From Parasutterella secunda (GTDB taxonomy: Bacteria > Pseudomonadota > Gammaproteobacteria > Burkholderiales > Burkholderiaceae_F): a stretch of DNA of 64,000 nucleotides. Made by a program: the position numbers and the translations under genes. The notes beneath the pieces are model-generated. The model had not been told where the DNA came from. It ran no database searches and was given only the letters and a program-made list of their open reading frames with translations. Shown here piece after piece: positions 35,526 to 44,665 of the stretch; positions within the stretch are counted from its first letter, which is position 1; each line of letters opens with the position of its first letter. The stretch is taken from NCBI RefSeq assembly GCF_023336895.1, contig NZ_JAMBLT010000009.1:1-64000 (forward strand). Direction: 5' to 3'.

Positions 35526-36496
35526 CACTTGTCCTCCTTTTTCTGAGACTTTTTGCGTCGGGCGATGAGGTAAGCGGTGGCCGCGGCCGCTAGCGGAGCG
35601 GCCAATGTCGCAATAGCCCACGAAGACGATTCTTTAAGTTGAGGTGCGACAGCTTGAAATGCTGGTCGATCGGCGTTTTCGGTGTTTTTTTGGTTTTCAA
35701 CAATAGCCTTATTGAGTTCTTCAAAAGGAACGGAGGAAATGTACCAGGTCGCCGTACCACCGTTTTCGTTGACACCGTACAGATAACGATTGGCTGCCAT
35801 TTGACGAACCGTTATTAATGCTTGTTCCAGCGGCAAAAAGGAAATGGCTTTTTGAGGACAACTTTGAGCACAGGCGGGCGTTTGTCCATCCCTCAGTCTG
35901 TCAGCGCAAAAATCGCACTTGTACATGACGCCACCGCCGGCGAAAGTCGGAGCCACATCAAGATAAAGACCAACACCGGCTTGTCGTTGCGGAATGCCCC
36001 ACGGACAGACATCTCGGCATTTCGCTCCGCCGAAACACACTTTAGGATCAATCTTTATGGCACCTTGCACAGTACGGTCAATGGCGCCAAAGGGACAGAT
36101 TTTTCGGCAGGGGGCGTCAAAGCAGTGCATGCAACGTCTGGGAGCAAAGATTTCTCGTCCGTCATTTAAAACAATTTTTTCCACATAAAGCCAGTTATAA
36201 GGAGTCAGGCGATCCACTCTTTCTCGTTGAGACGAGAAATCTTCAAATGTTTTTTGTGGCCAATAGGGTTTCAGAGGCTTTTGTGGTTCGGGAAATCGTT
36301 TTTGATTTTTTTGTCGACAGGCTGATACACAGGCAGGTACTGCAAGTCCTGGACATCCGTTGCAACGATCTAAGTCTATGAGACTGATCCATTGTTTGGG
36401 AGCCGGGGTTCCCGTCGAAGTTTTCGCCTGGCTTTCGGCGCTAACTAATAAAGTGCCGACTAGGGCGGATTTCAAAAATGTTCTGCGATCAGACAT
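35525..36496 (-). CDS. Tat-exported 4x[4Fe-4S] ferredoxin-type electron-transfer subunit
   Basis: A 323-residue beta-subunit of the FdnH/HybA type. The twin-arginine signal SDRRTFLKSALVG lies at the start. Four cysteine clusters follow: CNGCPGLAVPACVSAC, CMHCFDAPCRKIC, CFGGAKCRDVC and CDFCADRL...CAQSCP. A C-terminal membrane anchor (ATLAAPLAAAATAYLIA) and a basic tail complete it. It starts at 36496 so that the Tat motif is near the N-terminus; a GTG at 36505 is possible. No molybdenum catalytic subunit lies next to it; the upstream neighbour is bioB. Confidence 0.85.
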   Translation of the reverse strand: MSDRRTFLKSALVGTLLVSAESQAKTSTGTPAPKQWISLIDLDRCNGCPGLAVPACVSACRQKNQKRFPEPQKPLKPYWPQKTFEDFSSQRERVDRLTPYNWLYVEKIVLNDGREIFAPRRCMHCFDAPCRKICPFGAIDRTVQGAIKIDPKVCFGGAKCRDVCPWGIPQRQAGVGLYLDVAPTFAGGGVMYKCDFCADRLRDGQTPACAQSCPQKAISFLPLEQALITVRQMAANRYLYGVNENGGTATWYISSVPFEELNKAIVENQKNTENADRPAFQAVAPQLKESSSWAIATLAAPLAAAATAYLIARRKKSQKKEDK

Positions 36497-36653
36497 AGGG
36501 CACACTTTTTTTGAGGAAAGAGCGAGGTCTTTCTTCTTAGAAATATGAAGTCAGTCTATTGGAAAAATACACGGGATGCTCAATTGAAACAGGCAAAGCT
36601 ATGGAACCAATAGATTGGACATCTTCTAATTCAAATTATTCGTGTGATCTATG

Positions 36654-37637
36654 CTAAGCAATCGTTTCGAATTGGTACCCGCAACTTTCGACTAATTTTT
36701 TGTCTTTTTCAATTCCTGTGCCTTTTGTTGTGAGCAGATCGCCAGCGATCGCGCTATTAATACCGGCTCTAAGTGCCAATCGTATTGCGGTATCAGATAA
36801 CCGTCTCCTTCCGCCGGCAAATCGCAAATAAGCTTTTGGGTTGGCAAGTCGAAAAAGAGCGATTGTGCGAATGATTTCTTCTTCAGAAATTGGTTCGATA
36901 AGCTCAAGTGGTGTGCCCTTGATTGGTTCAAGAATATTAATTGGAATAGAACAAATTTTTAATTTTCTTAACGTTAGAGCCAATTCAATTCTGTTTTGTC
37001 GACTCTCACCCATACCGATAATGCCGCCAGAACAAATATCAAGACCAGCTGAATGTGCTGCTTCAATGGTTTTGAGTTTGTCGGTGAAGGTGTGTGATGA
37101 ACAAACATGTGGGAAAAAGTTTTCGCAAGTTTCTAAATTGCAATGACAGCGGCACACACCTGCTTGAGCAAGAAGCTGAAATTCTTCTGCTGTTAGAAGA
37201 CCGGCCGATAAACATATTTCAAGCGACGTTTCTTTTTTCAGTTCTCGGACGATTTCTGCCGCTTCTCTAACTTCTCGTCGTGAAAGTTTTCTTCCGCTTG
37301 TGACAAGTGAGAAACGTGTAGCTCCTGATCGTTGTGCAATAAGAGCGGCCTCAATGATTTTCTTTGCCTCAAGCAGTGGATAAATTTCACACTGTCCTTC
37401 AAAATGCCGGGACTGAGCACACCAGTGACAATTTTCCGAACAACGTCCGCTTTTAGCATTGACGATGGCGCAAAAGTTAAACACCTGACTGGCCTTATGA
37501 ATAGTGACTTCGTGGGCGGCTTCGACCAAATGAGAAATCGGCGCATTAGCTATCTGTTGAAGATCTTCAGCTGTTGGAATTTCCTCTTGCAGGGCGCGTT
37601 GTTTCATTTGATCTAAAAGCGTTAAAACGTTATCCAT
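36654..37637 (-). CDS. bioB: Biotin synthase
   Basis: A 327-residue radical SAM enzyme converting dethiobiotin to biotin. The radical SAM cluster CSENCHWC is present at about residues 60-67, and the [2Fe-2S] ligand region CRCHCNLETCE and the terminal ligand-bearing segment YLRFAGGRRRL fit the family. No bioA, bioD or bioF lies nearby, so in this window it is isolated. Confidence 0.93.
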   Translation of the reverse strand: MDNVLTLLDQMKQRALQEEIPTAEDLQQIANAPISHLVEAAHEVTIHKASQVFNFCAIVNAKSGRCSENCHWCAQSRHFEGQCEIYPLLEAKKIIEAALIAQRSGATRFSLVTSGRKLSRREVREAAEIVRELKKETSLEICLSAGLLTAEEFQLLAQAGVCRCHCNLETCENFFPHVCSSHTFTDKLKTIEAAHSAGLDICSGGIIGMGESRQNRIELALTLRKLKICSIPINILEPIKGTPLELIEPISEEEIIRTIALFRLANPKAYLRFAGGRRRLSDTAIRLALRAGINSAIAGDLLTTKGTGIEKDKKLVESCGYQFETIA

Positions 37638-37785
37638 AGTGTCGGATTGAATGTAGAGTGAAATTTCCTAAGTTTAGAGGCGACTTAAATTCACTTCAAA
37701 TGTCGAAGCGGTCATGAGTTTTATGCGATTTTTCTGTTCTCACAATCGGTACAATTCTCTGGTAAACCAATCCTAGGACTTTCTG

Positions 37786-38439
37786 ATGAAAAAAATAGTC
37801 GTTTTAATATCCGGACGCGGCAGTAATTTTGTTGCGATTCAGGAAAGTGCTTTGCGTGAAGACTGGGAGCATTCCATCGGAGCGAAAATCGTTGCGGTTA
37901 TTTCCAATCGCCCGGATGCAAAAGGACTGGAGCTTGCCAAAAATTATGGCATTGATGCGCTTTGCGTGGACCATAAAGCGTTTGAAACACGAGAAGCGTT
38001 TGAAGAAAAGCTCTATGAAGTTGTGTCTCAGTACGAACCGGATCTCATTGTTTTGGCTGGTTTTATGAGAATTCTCACGGCGGGTTTTGTGGATCGCTTT
38101 GAAGGCAAGATTCTCAATATTCATCCGGCTCTTTTGCCCTCATTTAAGGGGCTTGATACCCATCAACGCGCCATAGACGCTGGTGTCCGCATGGCAGGAA
38201 CGACAGTTCATTTTGTGACGGCCGCCTTGGATGGCGGAGCCATTATCGCGCAGGCCGCCGTGCCGGTGTTGCCCAGTGATGACGCTCATCGGCTAGCCGA
38301 TCGAGTGCTTGTCTATGAACATCAAATCTATGCCCGGGCAGTTAAAGCTTGTGTGACCGGAAAAGTGCGCTATGAAAATGAGCGGGCAGTGATGGATGAT
38401 CAAACCGCGCTTGAACTTACTTTGTTTGGACAAATCTAA
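37786..38439 (+). CDS. purN: Phosphoribosylglycinamide formyltransferase
   Basis: A 217-residue enzyme of purine synthesis using 10-formyl-tetrahydrofolate. Motifs: VLISGRGSNF at the N-terminus, LAGFMRILT, NIHPALLPSFKGLDTHQ with the catalytic His, and GTTVHFVTAALDGG with the catalytic Asp downstream. AGGA lies seven bases before the ATG. The next gene, rsmB-like, starts three bases after its stop, a pairing common in Burkholderiales. Confidence 0.96.
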   Translation: MKKIVVLISGRGSNFVAIQESALREDWEHSIGAKIVAVISNRPDAKGLELAKNYGIDALCVDHKAFETREAFEEKLYEVVSQYEPDLIVLAGFMRILTAGFVDRFEGKILNIHPALLPSFKGLDTHQRAIDAGVRMAGTTVHFVTAALDGGAIIAQAAVPVLPSDDAHRLADRVLVYEHQIYARAVKACVTGKVRYENERAVMDDQTALELTLFGQI

Positions 38440-38442
38440 ATC

Positions 38443-39912
38443 ATGCAGGAAAAGAAAAGAAACCCACGTCGTTCTCAGAGCGGCGGTGAGCGCCGTTTGA
38501 CAGAAAGACAGCGCGCTGCACGCAGTCGCCAGATTCGTGAAAGCCGTGCGATGACAAAAGATGAACGTCGTCAGAGAGCTGGAGCTCATCATGATATCGA
38601 TCAGCGCCAGACTCGAACGGGCGGCCCTCGCGTCACCGGACTGATTGTGGATGAATTGGGTAAAGCCTTGTCGACGGTGCTCAAGCTTGACGGTCCGGCC
38701 GACGTTTTGATGAGTCGTTTCTTCAGACTCAATCATAAGTTGGGTTCACGCGACAGAAGCATCATTGCCGAGGCGATCTTTTACACATTGCGTCACCTCT
38801 CAACCATTGCCTGGCAAATGAAGCCGATTGTGCCGGCTCGGGCGCCACGACTCACAGCCATGGTGGCTCTTTCCCGTATTTATGGGCGCGAAGCACTTGA
38901 CGAACGGACGGTGGGCAATGACGCGGGACCTTTGGACAATATCCTTCGCAGTAAACCGGAAAATGCGACGGCGTTTGTTCAGTCCGAGTTGCCGTACTGG
39001 CTTTATGAACGCTTAAATAAGCAATTTGGCGATGAAGCGCCTGCTCTTTTTGAGTCGATGAAAGAGGGGGCTCCGCTTGATTTGCGTGTCAATCTTTTGA
39101 AAGCCAAGCGTGAAGAGGTGATGCAGGAGTTGGCCGAGCACGGTGTGCAGGCTGTGGAGACGCCGATGTCGCCTGACGGCGTGCGCCTGATGACTAAACC
39201 GGGATTGACCAGTTGGCCCATCTACCGTGAAGGCAAGATTGATGTGCAGGATGAAGGCAGTCAATTGATTGCCCGGTTGGTGCAGCCAAAGCGCGGTGAA
39301 ATGGTTTGCGACTTTTGCGCGGGCGCCGGCGGTAAAACCTTGGCCTTGGGCGCGCTGATGCGCTCAACGGGCAGACTGTACGCTTTTGATGTCAATGAAA
39401 AGCGTCTCTCGGGTTTAACCCCACGTATGCGTAGGGCGGGTTTGAGCAACGTTCACCCGATTGCGATCAAGACCGAACGCGATGTACGCGTTAAGCGTCT
39501 TGCCGGAAAATTTGACCGCGTGCTTGTCGATGCGCCTTGCTCCGGGACGGGTACTTTGCGCCGCAATCCTGATTTGCGTTGGCGAATGAGCGAAGAAGAG
39601 CTTGCCCGCATCAACGCGATTCAAGCCAATGTGCTGGAGTCCGCCAGCCGTTTGGTGAAATCCGGCGGTCGTTTGGTTTACGCGACGTGCTCTTTGTTGC
39701 GCGAGGAAAACCAAGGAGTGGTGGAGGCTTTTTTAGCTAAGCATCCGGAGTATGAAATCATGGATGCCACCGATGTTTTAGCTAAACAAGGCGTCAATTT
39801 ACCCGATTGCGCCAAGGCCCACGCGCCATTTTTTGTCATGGCTCCGCATCAAAGCGGCACCGATGGCTTTTTCGGCGCTGTGCTCATCAAAAAAGAAGCG
39901 CGTGACGCCTAA
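38443..39912 (+). CDS. RsmB/NOP-family RNA (cytosine-C5)-methyltransferase
   Basis: A 489-residue SAM-dependent methyltransferase. A basic N-terminal extension (about 60 residues, many Arg) precedes a NusB-like region and the Rossmann core. The core shows VCDFCAGAGGKTLALGALM (SAM site), DAPCSGTGTLRRNPDLRW (motif IV with Cys) and YATCSLLREEN (catalytic Cys). It is likely RsmB (16S rRNA C967), but the family includes several specificities, so I give no symbol. Confidence 0.9.
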   Translation: MQEKKRNPRRSQSGGERRLTERQRAARSRQIRESRAMTKDERRQRAGAHHDIDQRQTRTGGPRVTGLIVDELGKALSTVLKLDGPADVLMSRFFRLNHKLGSRDRSIIAEAIFYTLRHLSTIAWQMKPIVPARAPRLTAMVALSRIYGREALDERTVGNDAGPLDNILRSKPENATAFVQSELPYWLYERLNKQFGDEAPALFESMKEGAPLDLRVNLLKAKREEVMQELAEHGVQAVETPMSPDGVRLMTKPGLTSWPIYREGKIDVQDEGSQLIARLVQPKRGEMVCDFCAGAGGKTLALGALMRSTGRLYAFDVNEKRLSGLTPRMRRAGLSNVHPIAIKTERDVRVKRLAGKFDRVLVDAPCSGTGTLRRNPDLRWRMSEEELARINAIQANVLESASRLVKSGGRLVYATCSLLREENQGVVEAFLAKHPEYEIMDATDVLAKQGVNLPDCAKAHAPFFVMAPHQSGTDGFFGAVLIKKEARDA

Positions 39913-39987
39913 GATGAGATAACGAAGGTATACAATCGGAGACGCTCGCTTAAATTAGGCGGGCGTTCTTCATAAGGCGGCTTAATA

Positions 39988-41208
39988 ATGCTTTTTAGCG
40001 TTCCGAAATCGTTGGCGTTTTTGTTGGCGACGTGTTCCATGGTGGGACCGTTGTCAGCCAACACGTATATGCCCGGCTTAGGGATGATCGCCGAAGAGTT
40101 CGGAGTTGGGGAGGTCGCCGCGTATCAAACACTTTCAAGCTATCTGATCTGCTTTGCCACATCCTCTCTTTTTGTAGGCGCTGTCTCCGATAGCTTGGGC
40201 CGAAGGGCCGTGATGATCGGCGGCTTATTGTGTTACGCGTTCTCCTGCGCTATTTGCGCTTTTAGCCCCGGTTATGAAACATTTTTAATCGGTCGTATTT
40301 TAATGGGGCTTTTTGCCAGTACCGGAACCGTATTGGCCATGGCTGTGACCCGCGATTTGTTTAGCGGCAGACAGGCTCAGGAGTTGACGAGTCTGATTGC
40401 CGTGATTTTCGCCCTGGCGCCGGCACTTGCCCCCATTATCGGCGGTTGGTTGGTTTCGCTTTTCGGTTGGCGAAGTGTTTTCTATTTCCTCTCAACCTTC
40501 GCCTGCACCATGGCGCTTATTTGTTTCTTTCTTCTGAAAGAAACGCATCCAAAAGAGCTGCGAACTTCGTTTCATTTTGTGCCGCTTGTTAAGCAATACG
40601 CCCTTTCCATGAAAAACATCGCCTTTACCGCCGGCGTTATCTGCAGTGGCTTTGTTTTCATGGGCTCCATTCTTTTTTCTGCTGGTGCTCCCGATTACGT
40701 TGAAAACATTATGGGAATGGGGGTGACCGACTTCGGTTATCTGATGATTCCCTTGATTGGTTTTTCGGTGACGGGATCGATTTTTTGCACCAAAATCACT
40801 GAAAGATTTGGCGAAGAGCGGACAATGAAAATGCAGATTGCGGTGATGTACGCGGCCGGTATTTTAGGCGTGGCGCTCAACTACTTCTGGCACGTTCCGT
40901 ATCCCTTCTGCCTTTTCGCTGTCATCGTTTACAGTACGGCCATGAGCGTGGTGCGCCCAATTCTGACGGTCTATAACTTGGATTATTTTCCTCAAAATCG
41001 GGGAATGGCCGCCAGTATTCAGCAGTTTTTCCAAACATCTTCTTTTGCCATCTGCGCTGCCCTTTGGGTCCCGGTTGTGATGGGCAGCGCCTGGAAGTAC
41101 GACTTAGTGTTGCTATTTTGCGGCGTAATGGTCAGCGTTACTTGGCTGATTGTTTTAAAAACCCGTCCGCGCTGTTTGCCTAAAGATTTCTCATCACAGA
41201 ATCGATAA
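39988..41208 (+). CDS. Bcr/CflA-family MFS exporter
   Basis: A 406-residue major facilitator with twelve hydrophobic helices. The N-terminal part, GPLSANTYMPGLGMIAEEFGV and the loop GAVSDSLGRRAVMIGG (motif A), is typical of the Bcr/CflA drug-resistance group; motif C-like LAPALAPIIGGWL follows. AAGGCGG precedes the ATG. Its 3' end overlaps the convergent AEC transporter by 15 bases. Substrates cannot be predicted. Confidence 0.87.
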   Translation: MLFSVPKSLAFLLATCSMVGPLSANTYMPGLGMIAEEFGVGEVAAYQTLSSYLICFATSSLFVGAVSDSLGRRAVMIGGLLCYAFSCAICAFSPGYETFLIGRILMGLFASTGTVLAMAVTRDLFSGRQAQELTSLIAVIFALAPALAPIIGGWLVSLFGWRSVFYFLSTFACTMALICFFLLKETHPKELRTSFHFVPLVKQYALSMKNIAFTAGVICSGFVFMGSILFSAGAPDYVENIMGMGVTDFGYLMIPLIGFSVTGSIFCTKITERFGEERTMKMQIAVMYAAGILGVALNYFWHVPYPFCLFAVIVYSTAMSVVRPILTVYNLDYFPQNRGMAASIQQFFQTSSFAICAALWVPVVMGSAWKYDLVLLFCGVMVSVTWLIVLKTRPRCLPKDFSSQNR

Positions 41209-42090
41209 AAGCGTTGAAACAATGACCACGCTGCAGGCAACCGACAGTGAATTGAGGTTGGCTGCCATTGATGGTTTGCATTTGGCTTTTATGCAGAAAA
41301 TAAGACCCACGACTGGTACCGGTGCCCAGGCGATGAGAGCCAGAATTTTTCGGATTTCGTACGGGAAAGGCAACAGATAGTACATGGCTAGCGACATCAC
41401 AAGGGAGCCGGCCAATCGAATGACAAGCAGTCGTAATAACTCCTTGAGTTGCTCACGGGGCATGACGAAACGGATGCTTTGCCCGAGCAATATCATCGCT
41501 AAAAAAGCGTTGGCGTTGGCACCAATCGTTGCCCAATCTACGACCGTGGCCGGAAAGGTGTAGCCGACAAAGGCCAAAATCAGCATGACAAAGTAAGAAC
41601 AAATCGGACCGGAACTGAACATGCGCTTCAAAATGGTTTTCACCAACGTTAATCCCGTTCCGGTACCTGAGGCGATCGCATAGGTCGTCCCTGTGCACAT
41701 GATGGAATTGCCGATGTCAAACAGGCAGATGGATAAAAAGCCGGTCGGTGTGACAAATGTCTGAAGAAACGGCATCACGAAAGTGCCCACGTTAAAACCC
41801 GACAGATTGAGCATGTCGAAAAGACGATTTTCCGGGTGTTTGCGCGTGATTAGGTAGGCAATGCCAATCATGAAAAAGTTTGTAGCCAATCCCAACCCAA
41901 TCAACCAAAAGTAACTGGCTTCAATATGCAATCCGTTTAAACAGACGAGGATCAGACAGGGCAACGTGACGTAGAGTAAAAGCCCCGAGAGCGCATGAAC
42001 GGTATCCTCTTTGAGAATGTGTGTGCGTTTAAGGAAATAACCCACAAAAATAAAGAAAACGAAACCTAAAACCTTCAGTAAGCCTTCCAC
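41194..42090 (-). CDS. AEC-family permease
   Basis: A 298-residue membrane transporter of the auxin efflux carrier family, with about ten helices and the signatures GYFLKRTHIL near the start and NLSGFNVGTFVMPFL in the middle. Bacterial members transport organic acids such as malate or malonate. I take the GTG at 42090, which has AAGGA nine bases upstream; a TTG at 42099 is too close to it. It follows the fused ATPase gene by about 55 bases and could be cotranscribed with the ABC importer. Confidence 0.8.
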   Translation of the reverse strand: MEGLLKVLGFVFFIFVGYFLKRTHILKEDTVHALSGLLLYVTLPCLILVCLNGLHIEASYFWLIGLGLATNFFMIGIAYLITRKHPENRLFDMLNLSGFNVGTFVMPFLQTFVTPTGFLSICLFDIGNSIMCTGTTYAIASGTGTGLTLVKTILKRMFSSGPICSYFVMLILAFVGYTFPATVVDWATIGANANAFLAMILLGQSIRFVMPREQLKELLRLLVIRLAGSLVMSLAMYYLLPFPYEIRKILALIAWAPVPVVGLIFCIKAKCKPSMAANLNSLSVACSVVIVSTLLSIL

Positions 42091-42144
42091 TTCGGGCAAT
42101 CCTTTCGAGCAAAAAAAATCAGTTGCAGTTGCCGATTGTACGCC

Positions 42145-43809
42145 TTAGAGCCATTGGGCGGCTTCAATCATTTGACGAACGATGGGGTGTTTGGCTTTAA
42201 ACAAGTCTTGTTTTGCGATGGATTCAACAATTTGACCGTCATGCAAGAATAAGATCCGGTCGCATAAAGCTGTGAGCGCTTTTAAGTCGTGTGAAATAAA
42301 AAGCCAGGCGCTATCGCGCTTAGGGAGTTTTTTCAGTAATTTGACAATTTCTCCCTGAATTGAGGCGTCAAGCGAGCTTAGAGCCTCGTCAAAGATGACT
42401 AGTTTAGGTTCGGCAATGAGAGCCCGCGCGATGCACACTCGCTGAAGTTCACCGCCCGAGAGCTCATGAGGGAATCGATTGAGTTTGTCTTTATCAAGTC
42501 CAACGGATTGCAAAGCGTCTCTGAGGGATTTTTCTTTCAGTTTTTCTTCAAAATACTTTCTCTCGTCTCCACTTAAATTCTGCCATTTGAGTTCAACGGG
42601 TTCTGAGAGAATCTCACGTACTGTCCAGGAAGGATCCACAGATTGGGTGTAATTTTGAAAAATAACACTCATGCTGGCACGGTGCTTTTTCCTCCAGGAA
42701 AAAAGATCCTCTCCTTCAATTGAAATAGAGCCTTTTTCCGCCTTTTCCAATCCCAAAAGAAGCCGTGCCAAGGTTGTTTTGCCCACACCTGAAGCGCCAG
42801 CCAAACCAACAATTTCCGCGCGGTTAATCTGAAGATCAACACCATTTAAAACTGAATGAAATTTTGTCTGTGAGGAAAAAAGTCGTCTGTGAGCGGGATA
42901 GGCTTTGCAGAGTCGATGCACTTCAATGAGGCGATTATTGGAAACGTTTTGGAAATTATTTTCGCCCGATTCTCCGATTAGCCCTGTTGAAAGCTGCAAC
43001 TGATTAAAAGTGGAACTTAATTCCTCCCGCATCTCAACTAAATGCCGGAAATAAGGTGTTTGGGGTTGGTTAGCAATATTTGCCAAACCGCTCTCCACAA
43101 TTTGACCGTCTTTCATCACAATGATCCGATCTGCGAGTGCTTGAGCCACTGACAAATGATGAGTGATCACAATCAAGGTGGCAGCGGTCTCTTTTCGGAT
43201 ACGGTTGAGTCCCTGCAAGACTTCTTGAACAGAAAGTGCGTCAAGAGCGCTCGTTGGTTCATCGGCGACCACTATTTCGGGTTTCAGAATCAAAGCGCAG
43301 GCAATCATGGCGCGTTGCAGCATGCCGCCTGAGAGCTCGTGGGGGTAGTGTGTGAGAACGAAATTCGGGTCAGCTATTCGCAGAGAGCTTAAGGTTTCAC
43401 AAATGGTTTTCCTTGCCGCTTCTTTTGTGAGCGACGGAAAGTGGGTGATGATTGTCTCGATGAGCTGTGGTCCGACTTTCGTTAACGGATCAAAGGCGGT
43501 GGTCGGTTGCTGGCTTAAATAAAGAATACTTTTGCCGCGGTCGCTTCGATTGTAACCCAGAGGCAGAACTTCAGAGCCATGTACTTTAACGGAACCGAAA
43601 GCGGCTAGACAAGGCGGAAGCAGTCCGCAGACGGCCTGAAGGGCTAAGGACTTGCCGGCGCCGGACTCGCCCAATAATGCCAGGGATTCGCCGGCTTTGA
43701 CTTCAAAGTCAATGCCTTTAAGAATGGCGTACCGTGGATTGGCGCGGGGCACAATTTTGAGATTTCTGACCTCGATGAGGTTTTTCACACGGAGGTTTTT
43801 ATCGCTCAT
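42145..43809 (-). CDS. Dual ATPase subunit of a nickel/peptide-type ABC importer (NikD-NikE fusion)
   Basis: A 554-residue protein with two ABC cassettes. The first (about residues 10-260) has Walker A LLGESGAGKSLALQ, signature LSGGML and Walker B ADEPTSALD; the second (about 300-554) has ASGVGKTTLARLLLG, LSGGELQR and FDEALSSLD. It replaces separate NikD and NikE (or DppD/DppF) subunits. The ATG at 43809 has GGAGG five bases upstream and overlaps the preceding permease gene by 11 bases. This ribosome site sits inside a perfect hairpin. Fusion of the pair is also seen in YejF-type systems; metal versus peptide as substrate is decided by the SBP. Confidence 0.9.
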   Translation of the reverse strand: MSDKNLRVKNLIEVRNLKIVPRANPRYAILKGIDFEVKAGESLALLGESGAGKSLALQAVCGLLPPCLAAFGSVKVHGSEVLPLGYNRSDRGKSILYLSQQPTTAFDPLTKVGPQLIETIITHFPSLTKEAARKTICETLSSLRIADPNFVLTHYPHELSGGMLQRAMIACALILKPEIVVADEPTSALDALSVQEVLQGLNRIRKETAATLIVITHHLSVAQALADRIIVMKDGQIVESGLANIANQPQTPYFRHLVEMREELSSTFNQLQLSTGLIGESGENNFQNVSNNRLIEVHRLCKAYPAHRRLFSSQTKFHSVLNGVDLQINRAEIVGLAGASGVGKTTLARLLLGLEKAEKGSISIEGEDLFSWRKKHRASMSVIFQNYTQSVDPSWTVREILSEPVELKWQNLSGDERKYFEEKLKEKSLRDALQSVGLDKDKLNRFPHELSGGELQRVCIARALIAEPKLVIFDEALSSLDASIQGEIVKLLKKLPKRDSAWLFISHDLKALTALCDRILFLHDGQIVESIAKQDLFKAKHPIVRQMIEAAQWL

Positions 43810-43824
43810 AAAAACCTCCGTGTG
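43786..43824 (-). promoter_or_regulatory. Hairpin sequestering the start of the fused ATPase gene
   Basis: A perfect 16-bp inverted repeat (43786-43801 and 43809-43824) with a seven-base loop. In the mRNA the GGAGG ribosome site is in the 5' arm and pairs with CCTCC of codons 5-6. The stop codon of the upstream permease gene is at the loop-arm junction, so translation of the permease would open it. Confidence 0.8.
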
Positions 43825-44665
43825 AAGATGCTCTTTGTTTGGGTTCAAAAACTTGGGCGAGCGCATCGCCCAAAAAGTGCAAAGCAACAACCGTGCATAA
43901 AATCATTAAGCCCGCGGGCAGCATTTGCCAGGGGTAGAGAGTCATGACGTTTTTGGCTTCGGCCAACATCATGCCCCACTCGGCCGTTGGCGCAGAAACT
44001 CCTAATCCTAAGAAGGATAAGGAGGAAATCATCAAAATAACGCTTCCCGTGTCCAAGGTTGCTAACACAAAGAAATCGGCAAGGACATTCGGAAAGAGGT
44101 GTCGTGTCAGAATCCAGCGCCGATCGGCATTATTGACGAGACTAAACCGAATAAAAGCACTGTTTTGGATTCGTTTCGCAAGTGATCGGATCATGCGTGC
44201 GTACCATGGCCATTTGGCCACCAGGCAACCGATGATGATGTTTTCTATTCCCGGCCCTAAAAGCCCCACCATGGCTAAGATCATCACTTCACTCGGAAAG
44301 GACATCCAGAGGTCGCAAAAGCGCATCATCAGTTCATCGGTCTGGCGGTTGGCCGCCGCACTCACCAGTCCCCAGAGTGTGCCGAAAAGCGCGGTTAAAA
44401 GGGTGGCAACAAGAGACGTGTAGACACTGGATCGGATACCCCAGATCAGCCTTGAAAAAATATCTCGTCCCAAAGCATCGGTTCCTAGCCAATGGGCACT
44501 GCAAGGAGATATAAATTTATTGCCAAGATCAATAGCGGCGGGATCCGCTAGGGGTAAGGCCGGAGCAAACAGTCCCAGTGTCAAAACGCAAAACAGAAAG
44601 CCTGCTGCCAACCGGGCTGCCGGTTTATTCCATAGTGAAGAAAGGACAAAGAATAGGCGCTTCAT
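43799..44665 (-). CDS. nikC: ABC importer permease, NikC/DppC-like
   Basis: A 288-residue inner-membrane permease with about six helices. The N-terminal WLGTDALGRDIFSRL signature, the PWYARMIRSL segment and SFLGLGVSAPTAEWGMML with the EAA-type loop region match NikC closely. It starts inside the end of the NikB-like gene (four-base overlap) and its own end overlaps the ATPase gene. Together these form a tightly coupled operon. Metal specificity is inferred from the SBP. Confidence 0.87.
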   Translation of the reverse strand: MKRLFFVLSSLWNKPAARLAAGFLFCVLTLGLFAPALPLADPAAIDLGNKFISPCSAHWLGTDALGRDIFSRLIWGIRSSVYTSLVATLLTALFGTLWGLVSAAANRQTDELMMRFCDLWMSFPSEVMILAMVGLLGPGIENIIIGCLVAKWPWYARMIRSLAKRIQNSAFIRFSLVNNADRRWILTRHLFPNVLADFFVLATLDTGSVILMISSLSFLGLGVSAPTAEWGMMLAEAKNVMTLYPWQMLPAGLMILCTVVALHFLGDALAQVFEPKQRASSHGGFYER

